DNA of 64,000 nucleotides from Robiginitomaculum_A sp036478535 (GTDB lineage Bacteria > Pseudomonadota > Alphaproteobacteria > Caulobacterales > Maricaulaceae): assembly GCA_965224735.1 (NCBI GenBank), contig OZ245059.1:2480001-2544000 (forward strand). Direction: 5' to 3'. Positions within the stretch are counted from its first letter, which is position 1. Each line of letters opens with the position of its first letter. Under the pieces are notes generated by a model. That model ran no database searches. It saw only the letters and a list, made by a program, of their open reading frames with translations, and was not told the DNA's origin. Of the stretch, positions 26,749 to 35,550 are shown piece after piece. The position numbers and the translations under genes are program-made.

Positions 26749-27699
26749 ATGCAGTTTTCACGGGTAATGACAAGAGTATTGACAGCAGGGGGGCTTGGCG
26801 CTTTGAACCTGTCGGTTACTGCGCACGCGTTTGCTGAAAATCGTAACGGGCCAACAGATGGGAGCTTCGGGCTACAACGGTCTGTGACCCCCGTTATGGA
26901 CTTTATTGGGAAATTTTATCACTGGGGTTTGTTGCCCTTAATGGTTGGCATTGTAGCAACGGTGACGCTTCTTTTGCTCTTTATTATGATTCGCTTTAGA
27001 GAAAAAGCTAATCCAATACCTTCCAAGACAACGCACCATGTGGGCCTTGAGCTTGCTTGGACGCTTATTCCCGTGGTTATTCTTTTCTGTCTCGCTATTC
27101 CAGGTCTGAAAGGTCTTTATTTTATGGACGTTGTCCAAGATGAAGAAATGACTATCAAAGTGACTGGTAATACTTGGTATTGGGAATATTCTTATCCTGA
27201 TCTTTTAGATAAAGTCGATACAATTACATCCACCATTGTTGATATTCCAATGGAAGAAAAACACGGGGCAAATGGCAAGGGCCTCACCCACGCACAAATT
27301 GTTAAAATTATTGAAGCGCGCCCAGCGGGTGAGCCGCGCCTCAACGGACGCCCATATTTATTGTCAACAGACGCGCCCTTGGTTGTGCCAGTAGATACAA
27401 CTATAAAAGTGCTTGTGACTTCTAATACAAATACGCACGCATTTTCGGTGCCGCAATTTGGTGTCAAAATCGATGCTGTGCCAGGCCGAATTAACGAAAC
27501 TTGGTTTAAGGTCAAAGAAGAGGGCACTTTTAACGGGCAATGCTCCGAGATTTGCGGTGTGAACCATAGCTTTATGCCGATCGAAGTTAAAGTTGTTAGC
27601 AAAGAAGCCTTTAAGGCTTGGGTTGATAATGGCGGTGTGTTTCCAGCAAAGTATTCACAGTTAAATTTAGGCGGTACAAAAACCGCCGCGCTTAAATAG
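26749..27699 (+). CDS. ctaC: Cytochrome c oxidase subunit II
   Basis: Subunit II receives electrons from cytochrome c at its CuA centre. The 316-residue precursor has an N-terminal signal sequence (cleavage probably after AHAFA), two transmembrane helices (about residues 60-85 and 100-120) and a periplasmic cupredoxin domain. The CuA ligands are in CSEICGVNHSFMP (Cys, Cys, His, Met) and the upstream His in THAFSVP. The aromatic patch TWYWEYSYP is present. It starts the ctaC-D-B-F-G-E cluster. Confidence 0.96.
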   Translation: MQFSRVMTRVLTAGGLGALNLSVTAHAFAENRNGPTDGSFGLQRSVTPVMDFIGKFYHWGLLPLMVGIVATVTLLLLFIMIRFREKANPIPSKTTHHVGLELAWTLIPVVILFCLAIPGLKGLYFMDVVQDEEMTIKVTGNTWYWEYSYPDLLDKVDTITSTIVDIPMEEKHGANGKGLTHAQIVKIIEARPAGEPRLNGRPYLLSTDAPLVVPVDTTIKVLVTSNTNTHAFSVPQFGVKIDAVPGRINETWFKVKEEGTFNGQCSEICGVNHSFMPIEVKVVSKEAFKAWVDNGGVFPAKYSQLNLGGTKTAALK

Positions 27700-27708
27700 G
27701 AGCACATC

Positions 27709-29316
27709 ATGGTAGCAGGTTACAGTGATACAGATATTCACAATTACGATGGCAAGCCTAAATTTTTTGCGCGTTGGTTTTTCTCAACCAACCATAAAGA
27801 TATCGGTACGCTCTATTTAATCTTTGCAATTGTATCCGGACTTATTGGCGGTTACCTTTCTTTCATGATGCGCATGGAGCTTATGGAGCCAGGCATGCAA
27901 GTGTTTGAAAACCCGCATGTGTTTTCAATGTATGCCACTATGCACGGACTATTGATGATCTTCTTTTTAGTTATGCCAGCCGTTATTGGTGGGTTTGGGA
28001 ACTGGTTTGTGCCGCTCATGATCGGCGCGCCAGATATGGCGTTCCCGCGTATGAACAATCTCTCGTTTTGGCTTTTGCCAACAGCGCTTATATGCCTTAT
28101 TATTTCTATGTTCTTGCCAGGTGCGCCATCAGGCAATGGGTTTGCAGGTGGCTGGGTTATGTATCCGCCGCTTTCAACCTCTGGCCATCCAGGACCAGCT
28201 TTCGACTTCGTGATTATTGGGCTTTTGGCAGCGGGTTTTTCGTCTATTTTTGGCGCGATTAATTTTATAACAACCATCTTTAATATGCGTGCGCCTGGCA
28301 TGACTATGCACAAAATGCCGCTCCTTGCTTGGAGCGCTATGGTGACATCATTTTTGCTTTTGCTTTCTTTGCCAGTTTTGGCGGCGGCTTTGTTTATGCT
28401 CTTTACGGACCGTAATGCGGGAACAGCTTTCTTTGACCCAGCGGGGGGCGGCGATCCTGAAATGTTCCAGCATTTATTCTGGTTCTTTGGGCATCCTGAA
28501 GTTTACATTATGATCTTGATACCGTTCGGAATTGTTTCACACATTATTTCGACCTTTAGCCGCAAACCTATCTTTGGATATTTGGGTATGGCTTATGCTA
28601 TGGTTGCTATTGGCGTTGTTGGTTTTATTGTTTGGGCCCATCACATGTACACCGTTGGCATGGATGTTGACCTGAAAGCCTATTTCATGGCGGCGACCCT
28701 TATTATTGCTGTACCGACAGGCGTGAAGGTTTTCTCATGGCTTGCGACAATGTGGGGTGGATCTATTCGCTTTGCGATTCCGATGCAATGGGCGCTTGCC
28801 TTTATCTTCTTGTTTGTTATTGGCGGAGTGACAGGTGTTGCGCTTGCTGCGCCTTTGTTTGATACGGCCGTGCACGATACATATTTCGTTGTGGCGCATT
28901 TCCATTACGTTCTGTCCATGGGCGCCGTGTTTGGTATTTTTGCGGGTTTTACGTATTGGTTCGGGAAAATGTCTGGCTATCTTTATAATAAGTATTTGGC
29001 TGCAGCCCATTTTTGGTTCTTCTTTATTGGTGTGAACATGGTGTTCTTTCCGCAACATATGCTCGGCATAAACGGCATGCCGCGTCGTATTGCGGATTAT
29101 CCAGATGAGTTTGCGCAATGGAACCAAATCTCTTCATATGGTGCAATTGTCACATTGGTTGGCGTTGCCTTTTTCTTTGCATGGGTTATCGAAGCGTTCA
29201 TCGTGAAACGTCCAGCTGGCGATAATTATTGGGGCGAAGGCGCAAATACTTTGGAGTGGACATTGTCATCACCGCCACCTTATCACCAATTTAGTAAATT
29301 GCCGCACGTTGATTAA
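27709..29316 (+). CDS. ctaD: Cytochrome c oxidase subunit I (aa3 type)
   Basis: Subunit I holds haem a and the haem a3-CuB site where O2 is reduced and protons are pumped. The 535 residues have twelve hydrophobic helices. Key motifs: FGHPEVYI (CuB His and cross-linked Tyr), WAHHMYTVGMD (CuB His pair), and HDTYFVVAHFHYVLSMGAVF (haem ligands). The conserved N-terminal STNHKDIGTLYLIF opens the family. It lies 9 nt after ctaC. Confidence 0.98.
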   Translation: MVAGYSDTDIHNYDGKPKFFARWFFSTNHKDIGTLYLIFAIVSGLIGGYLSFMMRMELMEPGMQVFENPHVFSMYATMHGLLMIFFLVMPAVIGGFGNWFVPLMIGAPDMAFPRMNNLSFWLLPTALICLIISMFLPGAPSGNGFAGGWVMYPPLSTSGHPGPAFDFVIIGLLAAGFSSIFGAINFITTIFNMRAPGMTMHKMPLLAWSAMVTSFLLLLSLPVLAAALFMLFTDRNAGTAFFDPAGGGDPEMFQHLFWFFGHPEVYIMILIPFGIVSHIISTFSRKPIFGYLGMAYAMVAIGVVGFIVWAHHMYTVGMDVDLKAYFMAATLIIAVPTGVKVFSWLATMWGGSIRFAIPMQWALAFIFLFVIGGVTGVALAAPLFDTAVHDTYFVVAHFHYVLSMGAVFGIFAGFTYWFGKMSGYLYNKYLAAAHFWFFFIGVNMVFFPQHMLGINGMPRRIADYPDEFAQWNQISSYGAIVTLVGVAFFFAWVIEAFIVKRPAGDNYWGEGANTLEWTLSSPPPYHQFSKLPHVD

Positions 29317-29319
29317 TTG

Positions 29320-30366
29320 ATGCGCGAAACAAGCACACTTTCGGCTAATGCAAGATCCGTATCTGTTAAGGGTATGGTTCTTGATATATCCCCAGTAAGG
29401 CTAAGCCTTGCGGGGCCGCAGGATTATTATACTTTAATGAAACCGCGTGTTATGTCCCTTGTTGTCTTTACAGCATTGGCGGGTCTTATTTGCGCGCCAG
29501 GGTCTATGAACCCGCTCTTGGCGCTTGCGTCCGTGTTTTGGATTGCTGTTGGCGGCGGCGCGGCGGGCGCTCTTAATATGTGGTATGATAGTGATATAGA
29601 TGCCATGATGACCCGCACACGCAAGCGGCCGATTCCTGCAGGCAAGATAACCCGCTCTAGCGCGCTTTCCTTCGGTATTTTTATGAGTGGATTTTCCGTG
29701 TTTGGACTCTCTATAACGGCAAATTATTATGCTGGGCTGTTGCTAGCGTTTACTATTTTATATTATGTGTTTTTTTATTCTATGTGGCTTAAGCGTAATA
29801 CGCCGCAAAACATAGTTATTGGCGGCGTAGCGGGGGCTTTCCCGCCAATGGTTGGCTGGGCAGCTGCAGCGGGCGGCACGACTGGAGATCCTGTTTCTCT
29901 TGCTATGTTGATGCAGGCCATTACGCCCGAGTCCCTTGCGCTGTTTATGGTTATCTTTTTGTGGACACCGCCACATTTTTGGGCGCTCGCGCTTTACAAA
30001 CAAATAGATTACGGCAAAGCCAATATCCCAATGATGCCCAATGTAAAAGGCGCAAAGTCTACCCGCAATCAAATGATGGTCTATGCGCTTATGCTCGCAC
30101 TTGCTTGCGCCTATCTGGGCACAACAAGTCTTAGCTCGCCGCTCTATACGGTGCCTGCTAGTCTCCTCAATATTGGTTTCTTGGCACTTACCTTTAAAGT
30201 TTGGCGCTCGTGCGCTGGCGATACGCCGCCAAAGGGTGATCAAGCGTCTCTTTACGCCGTTAAAAAAGGTGACAAGGCAGCTCGAAATTTATTTGCTTAT
30301 TCCATTTTTTACTTATTTTCTTTGTTTGGCATTTTGGCTGCGGCGCAAATCTTGAAAGGTTTTTAG
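29320..30366 (+). CDS. ctaB: Protohaem IX farnesyltransferase (haem O synthase)
   Basis: CtaB farnesylates haem b to haem O, the precursor of haem a for the oxidase. The UbiA-type prenyltransferase motif is in NMWYDSDIDAMMTRTRKRP, and a second acidic motif block is WALALYKQIDYGKANIPMMP. About nine hydrophobic segments are present. I chose ATG 29320 rather than the TTG at 29317; it begins 3 nt after the ctaD stop. The roughly 25-residue N-terminal extension before YYTLMKPRVMSL is a little long for the family. Confidence 0.95.
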   Translation: MRETSTLSANARSVSVKGMVLDISPVRLSLAGPQDYYTLMKPRVMSLVVFTALAGLICAPGSMNPLLALASVFWIAVGGGAAGALNMWYDSDIDAMMTRTRKRPIPAGKITRSSALSFGIFMSGFSVFGLSITANYYAGLLLAFTILYYVFFYSMWLKRNTPQNIVIGGVAGAFPPMVGWAAAAGGTTGDPVSLAMLMQAITPESLALFMVIFLWTPPHFWALALYKQIDYGKANIPMMPNVKGAKSTRNQMMVYALMLALACAYLGTTSLSSPLYTVPASLLNIGFLALTFKVWRSCAGDTPPKGDQASLYAVKKGDKAARNLFAYSIFYLFSLFGILAAAQILKGF

Positions 30367-30368
30367 CT

Positions 30369-30533
30369 ATGTCTGATCCTCATAATCCGAATATCATTGG
30401 CTATGCGGCGCCTAGCGAGCAGGAAATTGCGGCGCGTAAAAAAAGAAATTATGCAATTGCGGCAGGGCTTTTCGCTTTCGTTATTTTCGTCATGCTTTTA
30501 ATGCTAAGTAAATACGGATATTTTGATAAATGA
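30369..30533 (+). CDS. Small membrane protein, CtaF/CoxF-like
   Basis: This 54-residue frame starts MSDPHNPNIIGYA 2 nt after ctaB and overlaps ctaG by 4 nt (ATGA at 30530-30533). It has a basic patch (AARKKRNYA) followed by one transmembrane helix (about residues 30-48). Alphaproteobacterial oxidase operons typically carry a short single-helix protein between ctaB and ctaG (CoxF/CtaF). The position, coupling and topology fit, although sequence-level homology is too short for certainty. Confidence 0.8.
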   Translation: MSDPHNPNIIGYAAPSEQEIAARKKRNYAIAAGLFAFVIFVMLLMLSKYGYFDK

Positions 30534-31165
30534 GTGTGCCTGATCAAAATGAGGGGGCAAACAAAAAGACTGTGTTTTTGCTCACCCTGCTCACACTCGC
30601 CATGCTTGGTCTTGGGATGTCGGCCAAGCCACTCTACAACACCTTTTGCCGTGTCACGGGCTATGGCGGTACAACGCGGGTTGCAGATAACCAGAGCCAA
30701 ACTATCATTGATCGCGATATTCGCATTCGATTTGACACCAATGTCAGCGACGCTTTGCCATGGGAATTTTATCCACTCGATACATCCGTTAATGTAAAGC
30801 TTGGGCAAAATGTTTTGGTATTTTTTGGCGCGAAAAATTTGTCTGATCACCCTATTGTCGGCACGGCCAGCTATAGCGTCAGTCCTGTAAAAGCGGCGCC
30901 GTTTTTTGACAAGGTTGAGTGTTTTTGTTTCACGGAGCAATTGTTAGAGCCTGGCGAATTGGTAAAAATGCCCGTGCTGTTTTTTGTAGATCCAGATTTG
31001 GCGAATGATGAGCGCCTTGATGATATCAAAACCATAACATTGTCTTATACATTTCATGTGGCCAAAAATCCTAGTGAGGATGTCATGATTACGGCGGACA
31101 GAGTAGAGCGCCTAAAAGAAGTGCAAGAGTTAAAAAAAGAACAAGAGCTAGAGCTTATGCAATGA
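30530..31165 (+). CDS. ctaG: Cytochrome c oxidase assembly protein CtaG/Cox11
   Basis: CtaG/Cox11 delivers copper to the CuB site of subunit I. The 211 residues have one N-terminal membrane helix (about residues 15-35) and a periplasmic beta domain. The copper-binding CFCF motif is in KVECFCFTEQLL near residue 130, and the conserved MSAKPLYNTFCRVTGYGGTT block follows the helix. A charged C-terminal tail ends with a run of Glu and Lys. Its ATG overlaps the stop of the small upstream gene. Confidence 0.95.
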   Translation: MSVPDQNEGANKKTVFLLTLLTLAMLGLGMSAKPLYNTFCRVTGYGGTTRVADNQSQTIIDRDIRIRFDTNVSDALPWEFYPLDTSVNVKLGQNVLVFFGAKNLSDHPIVGTASYSVSPVKAAPFFDKVECFCFTEQLLEPGELVKMPVLFFVDPDLANDERLDDIKTITLSYTFHVAKNPSEDVMITADRVERLKEVQELKKEQELELMQ

Positions 31166-31168
31166 GAT

Positions 31169-31309
31169 ATGGCGCAGAAAATTACAAAATTAACCAAAAA
31201 AATCACTTGGACATATTGTCGCAATGCAGTTGCCAAGCTATACAAGCATTCAACGAAAAGACTCACAGCGCTTAGCTTGATCTTTGATGAGGGGGAATAT
31301 TATGTCTGA
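31169..31309 (+). CDS. Possible 46-residue basic ORF between ctaG and ctaE
   Basis: A 46-codon frame starts 3 nt after the ctaG stop (MAQKITKLTKKITWTYCRN) and runs 8 nt into ctaE. It is lysine-rich with one Trp and no clear helix. Its tight fit in the operon argues for translation, but the frame is short and I recognise no family. An untranslated spacer is equally possible. Confidence 0.3.
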   Translation: MAQKITKLTKKITWTYCRNAVAKLYKHSTKRLTALSLIFDEGEYYV

Positions 31310-32252
31310 CCATGTAGTAGAACACGATTATCACATTTTGCCGCCAAGCCCGTGGCCTTTTTTAGCAGGCCTTGCCGCGGCCGTATGGGGCACAGGTATG
31401 GTTATCTTCTTCGCAGGCCTACATGCGCGCGATGGCGCGAGCCCAATGAAAGAGTTTTTCTTCTCTCGTGGCATGGATATGTGGGGCGATGCTAAAGTTT
31501 CAAGCGGCGGATGGCTAATTTTATTGCTTGGCGTTTTGTTTGGCGCTTATGTTATGTTTGGCTGGTGGCGTGATGTAGCGCGCGAAGCTGAAGTTGGCGA
31601 TCATACCCCCGTTGTGCAAATCGGCCTGCGCTACGGTATGATTATGTTTATCATGCAAGAAGTGATGTTTTTTGTTGGCTGGTTTTGGATGTTCTTTGAA
31701 TTTGGCCTGTTCCGTAAGGTGAGGGCGGCATGGAACGGGGACGTTACTGAAAACCCGCAAGCGTATTTAGACAGTTTGGGAACAAATGCAGGGGGGAATA
31801 CAATCCATTCTATTGGTGCGTGGAACCTGCCCTTTATCAATACACTTATCTTACTGCTCTCTGGCACGACGGTCACATGGGCTCATCACGCATTGCTCAA
31901 GGACGACCGCAAATCGGCCAGTACAGGTCTTGGCCTTACGGTTTTGCTTGGCTTTTTCTTTATTGCTGTGCAGGCTGTAGAATATAGAGAGGCCTTTGTT
32001 AACCGCATGACACACGGGTTTTGGCTTGATAGTAATATTTATGGTTCAACCTTCTTCTTCGCGACAGGCTTTCACGGCTTGCACGTTTTAATCGGTGCTA
32101 TCTTCCTGTTTGTGATCTGGATACGCCTCATGAGGGGGCAAATGAGTTCGAAACAGCATTTTGGTTTTGAAGCCGCTGCTTGGTATTGGCATTTTGTTGA
32201 TGTGGTTTGGTTGTTCCTCTTCACCTTTGTTTATGTTGCCTTCGCGCTTTAG
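31302..32252 (+). CDS. ctaE: Cytochrome c oxidase subunit III
   Basis: Subunit III is the seven-helix core subunit that stabilises the aa3 oxidase. The start MSDHVVEHDYHILPPSPWPF at 31302 is preceded by a GAGGGGG ribosome-binding sequence and matches the family start; the 18-nt-longer frame from TTG 31284 runs through that site. The 316 residues include the WWRDVAREAEVGDHT block and the C-terminal ATGFHGLHV and AAWYWHFVDVVWLFLF motifs. Confidence 0.96.
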   Translation: MSDHVVEHDYHILPPSPWPFLAGLAAAVWGTGMVIFFAGLHARDGASPMKEFFFSRGMDMWGDAKVSSGGWLILLLGVLFGAYVMFGWWRDVAREAEVGDHTPVVQIGLRYGMIMFIMQEVMFFVGWFWMFFEFGLFRKVRAAWNGDVTENPQAYLDSLGTNAGGNTIHSIGAWNLPFINTLILLLSGTTVTWAHHALLKDDRKSASTGLGLTVLLGFFFIAVQAVEYREAFVNRMTHGFWLDSNIYGSTFFFATGFHGLHVLIGAIFLFVIWIRLMRGQMSSKQHFGFEAAAWYWHFVDVVWLFLFTFVYVAFAL

Positions 32253-32329
32253 AAGCGGGAACATATAAAAGAGACACTTAACAAAACACTGGCCTTTTAA
32301 TTCAAAGGCGAGTGTTTTAGTCTGAGACT

Positions 32330-33070
32330 ATGATTGTATTTAAACCCATGCGCGGCTTAACCATAGCCACCTTAATTTGCCTTGGTATTTTGCTATGGCT
32401 GGGCACATGGCAATATCAGCGCTTTCAATGGAAAACCGCGCTTTTAAAAGATATAGAGACAGCCTCTTTAGCAAAGCCACTCACCAATATAAGGGATATT
32501 GACGCACTTATAGAGGCAAAGACACCATTTGATTTTCGCCGCGTGTCATTGGAAGGTGTGTATGAGAAATCACGCATTAATAAGGGGCAGCCATTTTATT
32601 TTCTACGGCCTGAAGGTAAAAACATGTCATGGCGTATATATCAACCTTTCAGCCAAGAAGGGCGGCAAGTCTATGCGGCGACGCAGCGTTTTTTTAGAGG
32701 GGATAAAGCGGCGCGCCCCGCTTCGTTTTATGGCACGGGCAAGGCTATTGGTTATATTCGGCGTACCCATAAAAAGCACTGGTTTTCTTTAAAAAGCACG
32801 CCGAGTAAAAACCGCTGGACTGTGTTTAATGGCGAGCCAGATATACTGGATTGGTCTGGGAAACAAGCGGGGCAAAACATAGAAACCAGCTATTATATTG
32901 ATGTGGTTTTAGGCGCAAAGAATGCCAGTGCTCTGCCCGCAAAAAAACCAGACATGCCAAATAATCATCTAGATTATATGCTCACTTGGTATAGTTTTGC
33001 TATAATTTTGCTTATTATCTATTTTATATTGCACAACAAGCAAGGGCGATTGTACCGCAAAAAAAACTAA
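32330..33070 (+). CDS. surf1: SURF1 family oxidase assembly protein
   Basis: SURF1/Shy1 aids haem a insertion into subunit I. The 246 residues have an N-terminal helix (ATLICLGILLWLGTWQYQRFQWK, with the conserved LGxWQxxR pattern) and a C-terminal helix (YSFAIILLIIYFIL). Between them is a periplasmic domain, with the conserved NNHLDYMLTWY before the last helix. It lies 77 nt after ctaE and completes the oxidase cluster. Confidence 0.92.
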   Translation: MIVFKPMRGLTIATLICLGILLWLGTWQYQRFQWKTALLKDIETASLAKPLTNIRDIDALIEAKTPFDFRRVSLEGVYEKSRINKGQPFYFLRPEGKNMSWRIYQPFSQEGRQVYAATQRFFRGDKAARPASFYGTGKAIGYIRRTHKKHWFSLKSTPSKNRWTVFNGEPDILDWSGKQAGQNIETSYYIDVVLGAKNASALPAKKPDMPNNHLDYMLTWYSFAIILLIIYFILHNKQGRLYRKKN

Positions 33071-33086
33071 GTATCAGAAAGTCGTT

Positions 33087-33662
33087 ATGCGCAAACGGGG
33101 CCAGGCACCAAAATTTTTATACGAAACGTGCGCCAGCGGCGGTGTGGAGCTACGCGCACCGAGCTGGGCTGACTTTGAAAGCTGGGTAAGTTTGCGCGCC
33201 AGTAATCAAACCTATTTGCAGCCGTGGGAACCAACATTTACGCAAGGCCATCTAAAGCATGCTACTTATAAAACCCGGCTTAGTCGATTTAAGAAATTGA
33301 CGGCCGAAGATAAGGCCTACCCATTTTATATTTTTCGTGTCGACACTAATGCTTTGGTGGGCGCTTGTAACCTTACACAAATCCAGCGCGGTTCATCTCA
33401 AAGCGGCCATATTGGTTATTGGGTTGGGGAGGGTTTTTCGCGACAAGGGTTTGCCCGCGCCGCTGTGCGTGCCGCGCTTAAATTTGCCTTTACGGATTTA
33501 CGTCTTCGCCGTATAAGCGCTGCTGTGCAGGCTGATAATGAAGCCTCTATCAAACTTTTGGAAAATTTAGGATTTGCCCAAGAAGGTCTGGCACGAGACT
33601 ATTTGAAAATAGATGGCCGTTGGCGCGACCATGTTATTTTTGCAAAACTCTCTACGGATTAA
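33087..33662 (+). CDS. GNAT N-acetyltransferase, RimJ-like
   Basis: This 191-residue GNAT protein resembles RimJ/RimL-type ribosomal-protein N-terminal acetyltransferases. It has the N-terminal VELRAPSWADFESWV block, the acetyl-CoA loop region GYWVGEGFSRQGFARAAVRAAL (Q/R-x-x-G-x-A) near residue 115, and the C-terminal ADNEASIKLLENLGFAQEGLARDYL. It follows SURF1 by 16 nt. RimJ's usual substrate is ribosomal protein S5, but the true target here is unknown. Confidence 0.85.
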   Translation: MRKRGQAPKFLYETCASGGVELRAPSWADFESWVSLRASNQTYLQPWEPTFTQGHLKHATYKTRLSRFKKLTAEDKAYPFYIFRVDTNALVGACNLTQIQRGSSQSGHIGYWVGEGFSRQGFARAAVRAALKFAFTDLRLRRISAAVQADNEASIKLLENLGFAQEGLARDYLKIDGRWRDHVIFAKLSTD

Positions 33663-34383
33663 ACGTGCCCAGCACTCGCAAATGGAATTGTTTTTGGGGC
33701 TGTCCTGTACAGTCCCTGTGTTAGGTGGTATTAAATTATCATCTCAAGAGAAGGAAGTATTATGGGACAAGTATTACACGGCAGCGCCAAGACGACGCAC
33801 GCCATTAGAGCAGAAATATTCCGATCTGACGCTTCGATCGCGATACTAGCCAAGCGTTACGGGATCAACCCCAAGACGGTGGTAAATGGAAGAACCGCGA
33901 CAGCGTGGAAGACCGCAAGAGCGTACCAGAACCGAAGTCCACAGTCCTGTCCTGTGAGGAAGAAGCCATCATTGTCGCGTTTAGGCGGCACACATTACTG
34001 CCCCTAGATGATTGCCTCTATGCCCTGCAGACACCATCCCCAAACTCAGTCGTTCTGTGTTGCACCGCTGCTTGCAGCGCCACGGTATATCCCGCTTGCC
34101 AAAGCTTGATGAAGGCACACGCAAGAAACAAAAGTTTAAGACCTACCCGATTGGGTATGTCCACATCGACATCGCCGAAATGCGCACAGAGGTGGGTAAA
34201 TTATACCTGTTTGTGGCTATAGACCGCACATCAAAGTTCACCTATGTAGAGCTACACCCTCGTATGACCAAGATGATAGCGGCTCAGTTTTTGCGCAATA
34301 CCATCAAGCTTCTGCCCTACCATATTCATACTATTTTGACTGATAATGGCATCCAGTTTACCAACCGCTCCAAGGATACACAT

Positions 34384-34421
34384 GCAGGAGAACACATCTT
34401 TGGCAGGAGAACACATCTTTG
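34384..34421 (+). repeat. Perfect 19-bp tandem duplication in the transposase
   Basis: The unit GCAGGAGAACACATCTTTG occurs twice head to tail (34384-34402, 34403-34421). The extra 19 bp shifts the frame by one. Confidence 0.95.
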
Positions 34422-34476
34422 ATCGTGTTTGCCGTAAACATGACATCCAGCACCGCCTGACCAAAATCAATCATCC

Positions 34477-34554
34477 CTGGATTAATGGCCTGGATTAATG
34501 GCCTGGATTAATGGCCTGGATTAATGGCCTGGATCAATGGCCTGGACCAATGGT
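34477..34554 (+). repeat. 13-bp tandem repeat, six units, in the transposase
   Basis: The unit CTGGATTAATGGC is repeated six times. The first four units agree, while the fifth and sixth differ (ATCAAT, ACCAAT), and the last joins the conserved WTNGQVER coding block. The ancestral gene would need only one unit, so about 65 bp were added. Together with the 19-bp duplication the total is 84 bp, a multiple of three, so the frame is restored downstream. Confidence 0.93.
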
Positions 34555-34793
34555 CAGGTAGAACGCATGAACCGCACCATCAAGGAGGCGACGGTCAAAC
34601 GGTATTATTATGACAACAAAGACCAGCTTGAAACTCACCTTGAGGGGTTTATGAGTGCATATAATTTCGCCAAGAGACTAAAAACTCTCAAAGGCCGGAC
34701 CCCTTACGAATATATTTGCAAAATATGGTAAAATGAGCCACAAAAGTTTAACCAAAACCCAAACCACCTAACACAGGGACTATACATTTAGAG

Positions 34794-35042
34794 TGTAAAG
34801 ATTGCAAGATCAAACCAATCTGGTTGCCAACATATTGCCCTCATCTAAATGCTATTGAGAGGCTTTGGGGCGTCATGCACAGGCATGTCACACATAATAA
34901 ATTCTACCCGATATTTACAAAATTTGGTCATGCAATACTCAAATTTTTACGAGAAACCATACCCAAACAATGGAGAAATTTCCGAGACACCGTAACTGAC
35001 AATTTCCGAATAATTTCAGATGAAAAATTTCGGGTTATGGAG
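34794..35042 (+). pseudogene. IS630-family transposase C-terminal fragment (type B)
   Basis: The frame reads KDCKIKPIWLPTYCPHLNAI and continues nearly identically to the end of the transposase at 13414-13992, ending RIISDEKFRVME. Only the last 80 or so residues and the element end (TAGTGGGAGTATA, near 35042-35055) survive. The rest was removed when the IS481-type element or a deletion joined at about 34790. Confidence 0.85.
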
Positions 35043-35059
35043 TAGTGGGAGTATATACC

Positions 35060-35350
35060 AAGTATCCCTTGCCTGAGTATTTCATAAAAATTCAGGAGAT
35101 GCTGATCAAGGCCACCACTCAAAAACATGCCCCCAAATCAGCATTACCTAAACCAGCAGATGCTTTTCAGCCAGTCGTCTATCTGCAGGGCGACAATCTG
35201 ATCGTTAGATTTTACGACGAGTTTGAAGTGCTATACGAGTTTACAATTAAAGCCACCAAAGCCAAAGACGAAATGTATATGCCTACATTTCACAATCAAG
35301 GGTACCGCCGCATTAAAGGTGCGCCGCAAAACTCAAAATGGATTAGATAA
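35060..35350 (+). pseudogene. Unrecognised gene fragment after the IS630 end
   Basis: The open frame extends from the IS630 end to 35350 and encodes about 97 residues (YPLPEYFIKIQEMLIK, a proline-rich KPADAFQP segment, then VVYLQGDNLIVRFYDEFEVLYEF). The only in-frame ATG lies in the IS end, so the natural N-terminus is probably lost. I recognise no family. It may be the C-terminal part of a chromosomal gene cut by the IS630. Confidence 0.4.
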
Positions 35351-35423
35351 GAGACGCTGGGCGGGACGGTGCTCCCGCGCTGGACGTAATGCCAGGCTAA
35401 CCGAAAATGACTCCAGCGTCTCT
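35350..35423. ncRNA. Compact multi-stem inverted-repeat element
   Basis: An 11-bp perfect stem (AGAGACGCTGG at 35350-35360 with CCAGCGTCTCT at 35413-35423) encloses two smaller arms: GCGGGA/TCCCGC (about 35361-35376) and CTGG/CCAG (about 35380-35394). The 74-nt shape resembles a multi-branched RNA domain. It is not a tRNA: the closing stem is too long and no T-arm is seen. It could be a structured RNA, a terminator of the upstream gene or an element end. Confidence 0.4.
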
Positions 35424-35550
35424 GTATAGATCTTAGAGCACATTTCACACCAAAAAACAAACATTTTCCCATAAATCACATTTTTTGTGGTCCGTAACCC
35501 TGTGCGCGGACTAAAAACGGGGCTCTCATCCCCGTTAACGGGGGGTGACT
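35424..35550. other. Spacer with alternative hairpins before the IS481-type element
   Basis: There is no gene here. AACGGGG-loop-CCCCGTT (35516-35536) can pair, and so can the overlapping palindrome CCCCGTTAACGGGG (35530-35543). The two structures are mutually exclusive. No T-run follows. Confidence 0.45.

Larger units (their letters stand above)
33706..34786 (+). pseudogene. IS481-family element with multiply broken transposase
   Basis: Terminal repeats are TGTACAGTCCCTGTGTTAGG on the left and its near-complement ending TATACA on the right. The transposase starts at 33762 (MGQVLHGSAKTTHAIR, with a HTH_IS481 block LAKRYGINPKTV). It then changes frame near 33880 (extra base), near 34030, and in a tandem-repeat tract. 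The core DDE motifs remain readable: HIDIAEMRT, ILTDNGIQF and WTNGQVERMNRTIKE. At least four lesions make it dead. Its left end sits 10 bp inside an IS1595-type end (GGGGCTGTCC, 33696-33705). Confidence 0.85.

Noticed and set aside
35350..35423. tRNA gene
   Set aside because: The length is tRNA-like, but the closing stem is 11 bp, no T-arm with a GTTC loop is present and the arms do not fit a cloverleaf.
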